Counted from the first letter of the stretch, positions 1 to 5,324 are shown. The stretch: DNA of 5,324 nucleotides from Planctomycetales bacterium (GCA_007127495.1 SKZG01000330.1:1-5324), one strand, 5' to 3'. The notes: generated by a model not told the origin, from the letters alone. Numbers and translations: made by a program.

Positions 1-116
1 AGGTGGGATTTGCCGGTCGCATTGGCGCCAATCAGCACATTGAGCCCGGGCGAAAAGGCCAATTCCACCTCTCGGAACAACGAAAATGCTTTCAGCGAAA
101 GGTTTTTAGCGCTCAT
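1..116 (-). CDS. P-loop ATPase, N-terminal fragment (runs off left edge)
   Basis: Only the first 38 full codons of this minus-strand gene are present; the rest lies beyond base 1. The translation begins MSAKNLSLKAFSLFREVELA and continues to a clear Walker A motif, G-A-N-A-T-G-K-S, at residues 30-37. The pattern of a short beta strand, 'F..v.l.fspGlNvLIGaNatGKS' and then H-L is typical of AAA-type ATPases of the RecF/SMC/OLD-like group (AAA_15/AAA_21 families), which bind ATP through this loop. The ATG is supported by GGAG (bases 125-128 read on the minus strand) eight bases upstream. It is transcribed away from the DUF4432 gene. The specific role (DNA repair, defence, toxin-antitoxin or other) cannot be judged because everything after the Walker A is missing. 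Confidence 0.72.
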   Translation of the reverse strand, partial: MSAKNLSLKAFSLFREVELAFSPGLNVLIGANATGKSH

Positions 117-270
117 GGGGCAATCTCCGCGGTCTCAAATACTCAGTTCCCCCGTCGTCGGCCATTCTTTGGCTACGCACTCGTGTACCGCCCGGGCTCC
201 GCTCAGGGACGTGCAGGCCGACCGTGGGCAAATCGAAGCTCGTATGCGCGCCCTTGCCCGCCCGAATGAG

Positions 271-331
271 TTGCATGCGCCGAGCCCCCAATCTTTACCG
301 CCTTTGTATCCCGCGCAAAACCCGCATGCAA
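271..331. repeat. 9-bp inverted repeat TTGCATGCG / CGCATGCAA
   Basis: TTGCATGCG at 271-279 is perfectly complementary to CGCATGCAA at 323-331, with 43 bases between. Each arm contains the self-complementary hexamer GCATGC, so the pair is also a spaced duplication of a small palindrome. It lies in the gap between two divergent genes, where a regulator-binding site would be expected. No binding protein can be named, and chance occurrence is possible. Confidence 0.45.
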
Positions 332-393
332 GGGGGGGACGTGGTGTCGCGTACGGCTGATCGAGCAATCGAGCTGCCTGCTGGAAGCCGTCA

Positions 394-413
394 GGCGGGC
401 AGGATTGCCCGCC
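394..413. repeat. GC-rich hairpin in the DUF4432 upstream region
   Basis: GGCGGGCA (394-401) and TGCCCGCC (406-413) form a perfect 8-bp stem with a GGAT loop. No T-run follows on either strand, so it is not a standard intrinsic terminator. It lies about 100 bases upstream of the DUF4432 start and may be a structured part of that leader, or simply a small palindromic sequence. Confidence 0.5.
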
Positions 414-502
414 CCTGGCAGACGGGAAAGGAAATGCGTAAACTCGGGGTTGGCAAGGCCGGCCCCGACATGGCCGCGAAAAGACTGAACCCAAGCAGAG
501 AA

Positions 503-509
503 AAGGAGG
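503..509 (+). promoter_or_regulatory. Shine-Dalgarno fixing the DUF4432 start
   Basis: AAGGAGG ends five bases before the ATG at 515 and is close to the ideal complement of the 16S rRNA tail. The open frame continues upstream to about 224, but no upstream start has a comparable site. The ATG at 434 has only an A/G-rich stretch directly abutting it. This site therefore decides the start. Confidence 0.8.
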
Positions 510-514
510 ACCCC

Positions 515-1678
515 ATGGCCCGAAAAACGTGGACCCTAGCCGACCCGCGGCAGGACATTTACGTCGATCAAATCGTAATCGAGCCGAGGGACGTCGGCGG
601 CGCGGCCTCCGGCTATTGCGTCACGAAGCGGGTGCTCAGTGCGGGCAGTCGGCGCGGCGTCGAGGTGGTCGAGGTCAACAATGGCCGGCTCCGCTTCACG
701 GTCATCCCGACGCGCGGAATGGGCATTTGGCGGGCATCGCTCGGACCGCTCCAACTCGGTTGGAAATCGCCGGTCAACGGTCCCGTACACCCCAGCATGG
801 TCCGGCTGAGCGACCCGAGTGGAATCGGGTGGCTGGACGGGTTCGACGAACTCCTCGTGCGCTGCGGCCTGGAGAGCAACGGGGCGCCGGAGTTCAATGA
901 GCAGGGAACCCTGCTCTACGGACTGCACGGCAAGATCGCCAACATCCCGGCCCATACGCTCGAAGTGACCATCGACGGCGACGAGGGCACAATTTCCGTG
1001 CGCGGCGTGGTCGACGAGGCGCGCCTCTTCGGAAACAACCTGCGCCTCGAATCGACCGTCACCACCGGTGTGAACGAGCCCAGCCTGACGGTAACCGACG
1101 CGGTGAGCAACATCTCGGCCGAGGAGAACGACCTGGAGCTGCTTTACCACGTGAACCTGGGGGCGCCGTTGCTCGATCCCGGTTCGAAAGTCGCTCTGCC
1201 GGTGCGCAAACTGGCCCCGCGCGACGTGGTGGCCAAGGGCGACTTGCAGGAATGGGACACGTACGGCCCGCCGACCCCCGGGTTGGCCGAAGTGGCCCAC
1301 TTCTTCGAGCTGTGCGCCGACGGCGATGGAAACACCGAGGCCGTGCTGCACAACGAAGCAGGCAGCCAGGGCGTCGCGCTGCGGCACAACACCAAGCAGT
1401 TGCCCTACTTCGTGCTGTGGAAGAACACCCAGGCGGAACAGGACGGGTATGTGACCGGCTTGGAGCCGGCCATCAACTTCCCGAACCGAAAATCGTTCGA
1501 GAAGCAGCACGGCCGGGTTGCGGTGCTGAAGCCGGGTGAGCGGCGCACGTTCGAGCTGACGCTCGAAGCGCTGCCCGATGCGACTGCCGTGAAGGCCGCC
1601 ACGGCTCGGGTGACCGAGTTCCAGCGGGGGGTCGCGCCCGAGATACTCGGCCGGCCCGATCCGCAGTGGAGTGCGTAG
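515..1678 (+). CDS. DUF4432 family protein (aldose 1-epimerase-like fold)
   Basis: The predicted protein has 387 residues and no signal peptide or membrane segment, so it is probably cytoplasmic. I recognise it as a DUF4432 protein, a family in the galactose-mutarotase-like beta-sandwich superfamily; members are sugar-binding and some are annotated as aldose epimerases. Family-type motifs visible are PTRGMGIW (65-72), the GWLDGFDELL segment (105-114), LHG with H138, YHVNLG with H212 and N214, and GLEP with E318. By analogy with GalM-type mutarotases, the two histidines and the late glutamate are candidates for sugar binding and acid/base catalysis; that mapping is inference. The substrate is unknown. 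The length is normal for the family and there is no sign of truncation. The gene stands alone: the ATPase is divergent, and the next plus-strand gene has its own promoter 150 bases downstream. A link to cobalamin uptake is not indicated. Confidence 0.88.
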   Translation: MARKTWTLADPRQDIYVDQIVIEPRDVGGAASGYCVTKRVLSAGSRRGVEVVEVNNGRLRFTVIPTRGMGIWRASLGPLQLGWKSPVNGPVHPSMVRLSDPSGIGWLDGFDELLVRCGLESNGAPEFNEQGTLLYGLHGKIANIPAHTLEVTIDGDEGTISVRGVVDEARLFGNNLRLESTVTTGVNEPSLTVTDAVSNISAEENDLELLYHVNLGAPLLDPGSKVALPVRKLAPRDVVAKGDLQEWDTYGPPTPGLAEVAHFFELCADGDGNTEAVLHNEAGSQGVALRHNTKQLPYFVLWKNTQAEQDGYVTGLEPAINFPNRKSFEKQHGRVAVLKPGERRTFELTLEALPDATAVKAATARVTEFQRGVAPEILGRPDPQWSA

Positions 1679-1831
1679 AGTCACATAGCAGGCGATTGTG
1701 CCGATAAGTGGGGTGCCTGCAACCAAGGCGCTACCGCCTCACGTTGCATTCATGCGACCCCCGCGCGAGGGGATTTCGGCGTCCCGCATTTCAGATGATC
1801 CAGCAGATCAGAAATGTTTGCGAGGTTCGGT
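1679..1831. other. Short gap after the DUF4432 gene, weak hairpins only
   Basis: No gene is visible here. CCCC (1759-1762) and GGGG (1769-1772) can form a small 4-bp stem followed by ATTTC. This is the nearest thing to a terminator for the DUF4432 gene, but it is too weak to annotate as one. A second imperfect stem can form around 1710-1735 (GGTGCCT with AGGC and ACC). Confidence 0.5.
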
Positions 1832-1860
1832 TTGACAGCCAGAATGATGCCTGATAGACT
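1832..1860 (+). promoter_or_regulatory. Sigma70-type promoter for the riboswitch-tonB transcript
   Basis: TTGACA at 1832-1837 is an exact -35 consensus, and TAGACT at 1855-1860 matches four of six bases of the -10 consensus, with an ideal 17-base spacer. Transcription would begin around 1866-1868, a few bases before the first paired strand of the cobalamin riboswitch at 1876. The sequence match and the position together make this a strong prediction. Confidence 0.75.
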
Positions 1861-1871
1861 GATGGCTGTCA
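1833..1871. repeat. 9-bp inverted repeat framing the promoter (possible operator)
   Basis: TGACAGCCA (1833-1841) and TGGCTGTCA (1863-1871) are perfect inverted copies separated by 21 bases. The left arm overlaps the -35 box and the right arm covers the expected transcription start. Arm centres are 30 bp apart, close to three helical turns. Because the left arm is upstream of the predicted start, a transcript from this promoter would not contain both arms, so a DNA-level operator is more plausible than an RNA hairpin. The binding factor is unknown. Confidence 0.45.
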
Positions 1872-1875
1872 TAGT

Positions 1876-2121
1876 GCGTTGGTGGTCGGCCTTTCCCGTG
1901 GGAAGGGCCGACGCAACAGGGAACTCCGGTGAAAATCCGGGACGGCCCCGCCGCTGTGACCGGGCGCGAAAAAGCATCCGCTCTTGAGGGCCATTGTCGC
2001 TGTACGGTTCGGCTGAAGTGTCGGCCGCCGGCGATGAGAAGGCCGGGATGCAGCAGGCGGCCTAGCGCGACATGGCGTCGCGCAAAGCTGCGAGTCCGGG
2101 AGTCAGAAGACCTACCAACGC
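1876..2121 (+). ncRNA. Cobalamin (B12) riboswitch aptamer
   Basis: This is a complete cobalamin riboswitch of the Rfam RF00174 type, which binds a cobalamin in the nascent mRNA and lowers expression downstream. P1 is a perfect 8-bp helix, GCGTTGGT (1876-1883) with ACCAACGC (2114-2121). P2 pairs 1885-1891 with 1906-1912. The conserved core runs from AGGGAA (1918-1923) through CCGGTGAAAATCCGG (1926-1940) to CCCCGCCGCTGTGA (about 1946-1959). The B12 box AGTCAGAAGACCTACC at 2101-2116 differs from the common AGYCAGGAGACCTGCC at only two positions. Between them, GCATCC (1974-1979) pairs with GGATGC (2046-2051), enclosing further helices, and GCGCGAC (2065-2071) pairs with GTCGCGC (2077-2083). It starts about ten bases after the predicted transcription start and precedes tonB on the same strand. 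Which cobalamin form it prefers cannot be read with certainty. Confidence 0.95.
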
Positions 2122-2127
2122 CGGACG

Positions 2128-2157
2128 GCACCCATTCCGCGACGGGTGGAATGGTGC
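2128..2157 (+). promoter_or_regulatory. Candidate P13 expression-platform hairpin of the riboswitch
   Basis: Six bases after P1, bases 2128-2138 pair with 2148-2157 as a 10-bp stem with one bulged C, closing a 9-base loop GCGACGGGT. CGGG in the loop (2143-2146) is complementary to CCCG (1947-1950) in the small L5 loop closed by 1943-1945 with 1951-1953. An L5-L13 kissing contact is the known ligand-dependent switch of cobalamin riboswitches, so this hairpin is in the right place with the right loop. No T-run follows, which favours translational over terminator-type control. The kissing pair is only four bases long, so the assignment is tentative. Confidence 0.55.
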
Positions 2158-2391
2158 TGATGTACACCCTCGAATGCGCGCCGCCTTGCCGAAACGGCTC
2201 GCCACGATTGGCGGGCTTGCCGCGGGTCGGTTGCGACCGGTAAACGAGGCCGTTCCAAGACGATTTCCCGAGGCCGCCAATGACCTGCGCGATGAACGAA
2301 TGTTTCGCACCAGTTCGCGAGCCCCTGCCCGCGACGCGACGCGGCACTCTGCCTGCGGTGGTCGATCTGCCCTTGATCGTGCCGGCGGCGC

Positions 2392-2397
2392 GGAGGG
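2392..2397 (+). promoter_or_regulatory. Shine-Dalgarno GGAGGG before the chosen tonB start
   Basis: GGAGGG lies eight bases before ATG 2406. The upstream alternative, ATG 2280, has only GAGG (2270-2273) at six bases. The stronger site, and the resulting match of Ser17/His21 to E. coli TonB Ser16/His20, favour 2406. Confidence 0.6.
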
Positions 2398-2405
2398 CAG
2401 AGTCC

Positions 2406-3233
2406 ATGTGGCGGTGGTCGATGTGGTCGCGCGTCGGCGCCTCGCTTGGCGCGAGCGCGGCGGGCCACGTGGGTGTGCTCGCGTGGCTGGCGGTCGCGCC
2501 GTGGGCGGTATCTGCCCATTGGCTTCCCGTCGAGTCGGGCAAGGCCTCGCTTGCATTGCAGGCGTCGGTTGCCTCGTCGCCGTGGGAGCCGGCCGTCGAG
2601 ATCGAACTGGCGCCGGCGCAGCCCGAGTTGCCGCCAAGGCCGCAGCCGGCGGAGTCGCGGGAGCCCGCGCCGCTGCCCGAAGCCGTTGCGGCGGTATCGG
2701 TCGGGAGGCGGCTTCCGGAATTGCCCACGCGCGCATCCGAGCCGGGGCGGATTTCACCCGACATGGTGGGCGTTGCGTCGCCGCGGGCGGCGTTGGATGC
2801 TCGCCCCGCCACCACGCCGCAGGTTGGGGCGCCTCCGGCGGCGAGCCTGTCCAAGACGAGTGCGTGTCGGGATCGGCTGCTCACAACGATGGCGCCTGCC
2901 TCGGCCGCCTCGGCGGCGTCGAGTGCCTCGCGTCCCTCGCAGGGGGCCACTGCGCAGATCGCTTCGCCGGTTTACAATCCGGCGCCCACCTATCCGCCCG
3001 AGGCGCTGGCCGCGAGGCAAACGGGTCGCGTGCTGTTGCACGTGGCGCTGGGCCCTGACGGAGCGGTCGTTTCCGTTGAACTATCGGGCAGCAGTGGGGC
3101 CGCCGCGTTGGACGAGGCCGCCATGGAGGCGGTGCGTCGCTGGAGGTTTTCCTCCGACCCCTCGCAGCCCGTCCGGCACATTGCCGTCCCCGTGCGATTC
3201 ACCATCGCCGGGCCGGCTACCAGCGGAGGTTGA
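2406..3233 (+). CDS. tonB: Energy transducer TonB
   Basis: The predicted 275-residue protein has the TonB plan: a single N-terminal membrane anchor (about 11-35), a long Pro/Ala/Glu-rich periplasmic linker (about 60-185) and a C-terminal TonB domain (about 187-267). The anchor contains S17-A-A-G-H21, matching the Ser-x3-His motif of E. coli TonB (S16/H20) that couples to ExbB/ExbD. The C-terminal domain shows TYPPEA (Y196-P197), GRVLLHVALGPDG, the SSG turn (229-231), ALDEAAMEAVRRWRF (W246, F248) and a final PVRFTI strand. TonB carries proton-motive energy from the inner membrane to outer-membrane receptors. The cobalamin riboswitch upstream and the BtuB-like receptor opposite suggest it is dedicated to B12 uptake. 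ExbB and ExbD are not in the window. An alternative ATG at 2280 would add 42 residues before the anchor. The gene's last 17 bases overlap the receptor's end. Confidence 0.9.
   Translation: MWRWSMWSRVGASLGASAAGHVGVLAWLAVAPWAVSAHWLPVESGKASLALQASVASSPWEPAVEIELAPAQPELPPRPQPAESREPAPLPEAVAAVSVGRRLPELPTRASEPGRISPDMVGVASPRAALDARPATTPQVGAPPAASLSKTSACRDRLLTTMAPASAASAASSASRPSQGATAQIASPVYNPAPTYPPEALAARQTGRVLLHVALGPDGAVVSVELSGSSGAAALDEAAMEAVRRWRFSSDPSQPVRHIAVPVRFTIAGPATSGG
3217..3233. other. Tail-to-tail overlap of tonB and the receptor gene
   Basis: The tonB stop TGA is at 3231-3233 on the plus strand, and the receptor stop TAG occupies 3219-3217 on the minus strand. The two coding regions therefore share 17 bases in opposite orientation. 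No terminator hairpin with a T-run is visible on either strand nearby, so each transcript probably reads into the other gene as antisense. Confidence 0.85.
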
Positions 3234-5247
3234 CGCCGCCGTAGGCCGAAATTCCGGCTGTCTCGTAGCCCCACACTTCTTCGTAGTTTTCGTCAAGCAC
3301 GTTGTCGATTCTGGCGAACAGTTCGCACCCGCGCGATAGCTGATAGGTGCCGGCCAGATCGAGCCGGACGTACTCGTTCAAAGTGAAGACCGAGTCCCGT
3401 CGCTGCCCGACGTACAACAGGTTCGCGTGCAGCCTGGCCCGATCGCACCAGAGCTGCCGGGTCAGTCGAAAGGCGGCCTTGTGCCGGGGGCGGCGCTGCA
3501 GTTCCAAGCCGGTTTCGCGATCGCGTGTGAAGGTGTACACGTAGTTGGCCGCCAAGGTGGTGCGGGGATCGAGCCTCCACGTCGTGGTCACTTCCACCCC
3601 GCTCGAAAAGGCGCTTCCCACGTTGCGCAGCTCGCCGGTGAACGGGCCGGTGGGAAAGAACTGGATCAGGTTGGTGAAATCGTTCCGAAAGTAGGTGGCG
3701 TCCACCACCAGCCGATCGCCGAAGAACGACCGCTCCACCCCGCAGTCCCAGCCGAAACTGGTTTCGGGCCGCAGGTCGGGGTTGCCCACCCAGTTGTTGA
3801 AGCGTTCCTCCAGCGAGGGCGCCCGGAAGCCGGTGCCAATGCTTCCGTGCAGCGCGGTTGCCCTTCCGGGCAGCAAGTGGCGGGCGGTGACCCGATACGT
3901 CTCGGCGGATCCGGCGGAACTATGGTCGTCCCAGCGAAAGCCGGCGGTAAGGAACCATCGCTCAGCCAATTCGACGTGGTCTTGAAGGTAAATGCCGGTT
4001 TGGTACTGTGTGCGTTCCGAGAGGGCGAAAATGCCGCCGCTCTCGTCCAGATAATCGAAGCCGGCGGTGAGCACGTGGTTCTCGCCCAGGCGGAAGTTGT
4101 TCTGATAGTCGAAGGTCCGCGACTGGCCGACAAACTGCGGATCGAAGAAGCCCGGATCCGTATCGAGCCGCTGGTAGTCGCTCAGGGCGAAGCCGGCTTT
4201 TTGTTCCCAGAAGCCGTCGAGCAGCACAAGCCGGGTTTGCAGCCGGTTGAAGAAGGCATCGGTCCGCACTTGCCGGTCGAAGGCGTCGACCGGCCCGGTG
4301 AAGAAGTCGACATCGTCGATGTCGGCATCCTGGTCGATGTACCGGAAGACGTAGTCGACGTCGAAGTTCTCCGACGGCGTCCATCCGAAACGGCCCGAGA
4401 AATTGGCATCGCGCAGCCCGTCCCGCTCCGTGTTCCCTAGCCGCCTGGCAGCCTGGGTGAAGCCGTCGTTTCGCAGGTAGGAGGCGCCGAACGAATAGTG
4501 ATACTCGTCGGTGCCGCCGCTGGCGCCAATGGCTTTGCGGCTGGTGCCGTAGCTTCCGCCCATCAACTCGGCTTCAAATGACAGCGGACCTTCGCCGCGT
4601 CTTGTAATGACGTTGATGACGCCGCCAATGGCGTCCGATCCGTAGAGCGTGCTTTGCGGTCCGCGCAGGACCTCGATCCGTTCGATATTGTCGACCGAGA
4701 GGAGCGAGAAGTTGAATGCCCGACCGGCGCTGCTCGGATCGTTGACCGGGATGCCGTCGATGAGCACCTTGGTATGGTTCGAGTTGGCCCCGCGCATGAA
4801 CACCGACGTGACGCCGCCCGGCCCCCCCTGCTGGACCACGTCGAGCCCCGGCACGCCGCGCAGGACCTCGGACACCTCGGTGTGACGGCTATCGACAATC
4901 TGTTGGCGGGTGACAACCGTCAGAGAGCTGCCGGTCCGTCCGGCCAGGGTCTCGGTGCGTGTCGGCGCCAGGACCGTGTCGTCGCCAAGGGGAGTCGCGG
5001 GAAACGGACTCGGCTGCCCGACCACGGTAGTTTCGGGGATTTCCGGCATGGGCGGTCCGGGGGCCGGTTGAAGTGGCCCGAAGGTGGGTGCGGGGGCGTC
5101 TTCCAGGAAGGGCGGATCGTCCGCCACGTCGGAAGCGACCGCCGCGCCGGCCTCGGGCGGAACGGCCCAGTCCTGGCCGATGACCACCCCCGATCCACAA
5201 AGCCAAACCAAAAGCGCTCCGATTCCGGCGCAAGCGCGACCCCGCAT
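3217..5247 (-). CDS. btuB: TonB-dependent outer-membrane receptor, BtuB-like (cobalamin)
   Basis: The predicted 676-residue protein begins with a signal peptide (MRGRACAGIGALLVWLCGSG, then cleavage around 24-28). A Pro-rich spacer (about 29-88) contains TonB-box-like motifs (ETTVVG 72-77 and DTVLAPT 90-96). The plug domain spans about 98-220, with LRGVPGLDV (129-137), FMRGANSNHTKVLIDGIPVN (150-169), RIEVLRGPQSTLYGSDAIGG (190-209) and INVIT. The 22-strand-type barrel follows, including GTGFRAPSLEERF (471-483), GNPDLRPE (488-495) and a terminal aromatic W676. The plug and the ending NVLDENYEEVWGYETAG (649-665) closely resemble E. coli BtuB (YETVYGYQTAG). An Asp-rich segment (305-314) falls where BtuB has Ca2+-binding loops. 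This receptor would import cobalamin or a similar corrinoid into the periplasm using TonB. The start at 5247 is chosen for GGGGGG (5256-5261) eight bases upstream and the good signal peptide; a TTG at 5274 is less likely. A siderophore or other ligand cannot be excluded, but the B12 riboswitch nearby favours cobalamin. Confidence 0.9.
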   Translation of the reverse strand: MRGRACAGIGALLVWLCGSGVVIGQDWAVPPEAGAAVASDVADDPPFLEDAPAPTFGPLQPAPGPPMPEIPETTVVGQPSPFPATPLGDDTVLAPTRTETLAGRTGSSLTVVTRQQIVDSRHTEVSEVLRGVPGLDVVQQGGPGGVTSVFMRGANSNHTKVLIDGIPVNDPSSAGRAFNFSLLSVDNIERIEVLRGPQSTLYGSDAIGGVINVITRRGEGPLSFEAELMGGSYGTSRKAIGASGGTDEYHYSFGASYLRNDGFTQAARRLGNTERDGLRDANFSGRFGWTPSENFDVDYVFRYIDQDADIDDVDFFTGPVDAFDRQVRTDAFFNRLQTRLVLLDGFWEQKAGFALSDYQRLDTDPGFFDPQFVGQSRTFDYQNNFRLGENHVLTAGFDYLDESGGIFALSERTQYQTGIYLQDHVELAERWFLTAGFRWDDHSSAGSAETYRVTARHLLPGRATALHGSIGTGFRAPSLEERFNNWVGNPDLRPETSFGWDCGVERSFFGDRLVVDATYFRNDFTNLIQFFPTGPFTGELRNVGSAFSSGVEVTTTWRLDPRTTLAANYVYTFTRDRETGLELQRRPRHKAAFRLTRQLWCDRARLHANLLYVGQRRDSVFTLNEYVRLDLAGTYQLSRGCELFARIDNVLDENYEEVWGYETAGISAYGGVNLRW

Positions 5248-5253
5248 GAGCAA

Positions 5254-5262
5254 TTCCCCCCT
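5254..5262 (-). promoter_or_regulatory. Shine-Dalgarno for the receptor gene
   Basis: On the minus strand AGGGGGGAA precedes ATG 5247, the G-run ending eight bases before it. It supports the ATG at 5247 over the upstream TTG at 5274, which would place this site inside the coding region. Confidence 0.65.
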
Positions 5263-5324
5263 ACAAGACACCAACGCGTGACAATCGTTTATTCGGCTTG
5301 TAGCGGCTTTAAGCGTTAGGCAAC

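Larger units (their letters stand above)
117..514. other. Intergenic region between divergent genes, no convincing gene
   Basis: This 398-base stretch separates the minus-strand ATPase start from the plus-strand DUF4432 start, so it should carry promoters for both. I find no convincing -35/-10 pair on either strand. Open frames cross it, including one continuous with the DUF4432 gene back to about 224, but they lack a good ribosome-binding site and their predicted peptides resemble nothing I know. It holds a 9-bp inverted repeat (271-279 and 323-331) and a strong hairpin (394-413), listed separately. Confidence 0.6.
2122..2405 (+). other. Long tonB leader between riboswitch and coding start
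   Basis: This stretch holds the P13 candidate, then a 28-codon open frame (ATG 2160 to TAA 2243), a compact hairpin GGTCG-GTTG-CGACC (2225-2238), and an open segment in frame with tonB from 2280. I see no intrinsic terminator with a T-run. How much of 2280-2405 is translated depends on the tonB start; its third-position GC is coding-like, so an N-terminal extension remains possible. Confidence 0.5.

Noticed and set aside
224..514. N-terminal extension of the DUF4432 frame upstream of 515
   Set aside because: The frame is open, but the segment has no family resemblance and no good ribosome-binding site, while AAGGAGG before 515 is strong and gives a family-typical N-terminus.
536..1726. Long minus-strand open frame opposite the DUF4432 gene (396 codons)
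   Set aside because: It is a shadow caused by high third-position GC; its translation shows no recognisable domain, while the plus strand encodes a clear family protein.
1759..1777. Possible intrinsic terminator after the DUF4432 gene
   Set aside because: The stem is only four G-C pairs and is followed by ATTTC rather than a T-run.
2225..2238. Hairpin GGTCG-GTTG-CGACC as a riboswitch terminator
   Set aside because: A compact stem, but no T-run follows, so termination is not supported; it may still be a leader structure.
1808..2950. Long minus-strand open frame crossing the riboswitch and tonB
   Set aside because: It spans a structured RNA and a recognisable plus-strand gene, and its translation is low-complexity Ala/Gly/Ser/Arg.
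3427..4440. Plus-strand open frame (337 codons) inside the receptor gene
   Set aside because: It lies opposite an unmistakable TonB-dependent receptor; the apparent protein is an antisense shadow without its own motifs.
5269..5277. GCGTTGGTG on the minus strand before the receptor, identical to the riboswitch's 5' P1 strand plus one base (1876-1884)
   Set aside because: Only nine bases match, no other riboswitch element follows, and only ~20 bases remain before the start codon, so coincidence is the simplest explanation.

Overview
The window is GC-rich bacterial DNA. A DUF4432 protein of a type I associate with planctomycetes, a Pro/Ala-rich TonB and an outer-membrane TonB-dependent receptor point to a Gram-negative-type (diderm) bacterium. 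A member of the Planctomycetota (Pirellulales-like) is my best guess, but this is an inference from gene style only.

Layout from left to right: (1) the first ~39 codons of a minus-strand P-loop ATPase run off the left edge (116 to 1). (2) A ~400-base gap without a convincing gene (117-514) holds two inverted repeats. (3) A DUF4432 / aldose-1-epimerase-like gene lies on the plus strand (515-1678), started by a strong Shine-Dalgarno. (4) A second non-coding stretch (1679-2405) is densely regulatory: a near-consensus sigma70-type promoter framed by a 9-bp inverted repeat, a complete cobalamin riboswitch (about 1876-2121), its candidate P13 regulatory hairpin, and a long leader. (5) A tonB gene lies on the plus strand (2406-3233, possibly from 2280). 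(6) A BtuB-like TonB-dependent receptor lies on the minus strand (5247 to 3217). It converges on tonB, and the two genes overlap tail to tail by 17 bases. (7) The last 77 bases are the start of the receptor's upstream region.

The riboswitch, tonB and receptor form a coherent vitamin B12 uptake module. The receptor would bind cobalamins at the outer membrane, and the TonB protein would deliver energy from an ExbB/ExbD motor that is not in this window. The riboswitch would reduce TonB production when cobalamin is plentiful. The notable twist is that the visible riboswitch controls the energy transducer and not the receptor. The DUF4432 gene and the ATPase fragment have no evident functional tie to this module.

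I see no mobile element, CRISPR array, tRNA or rRNA. I do not see a clearly new multi-gene system. The less ordinary points are the regulatory architecture in 1832-2243 and the convergent overlap.
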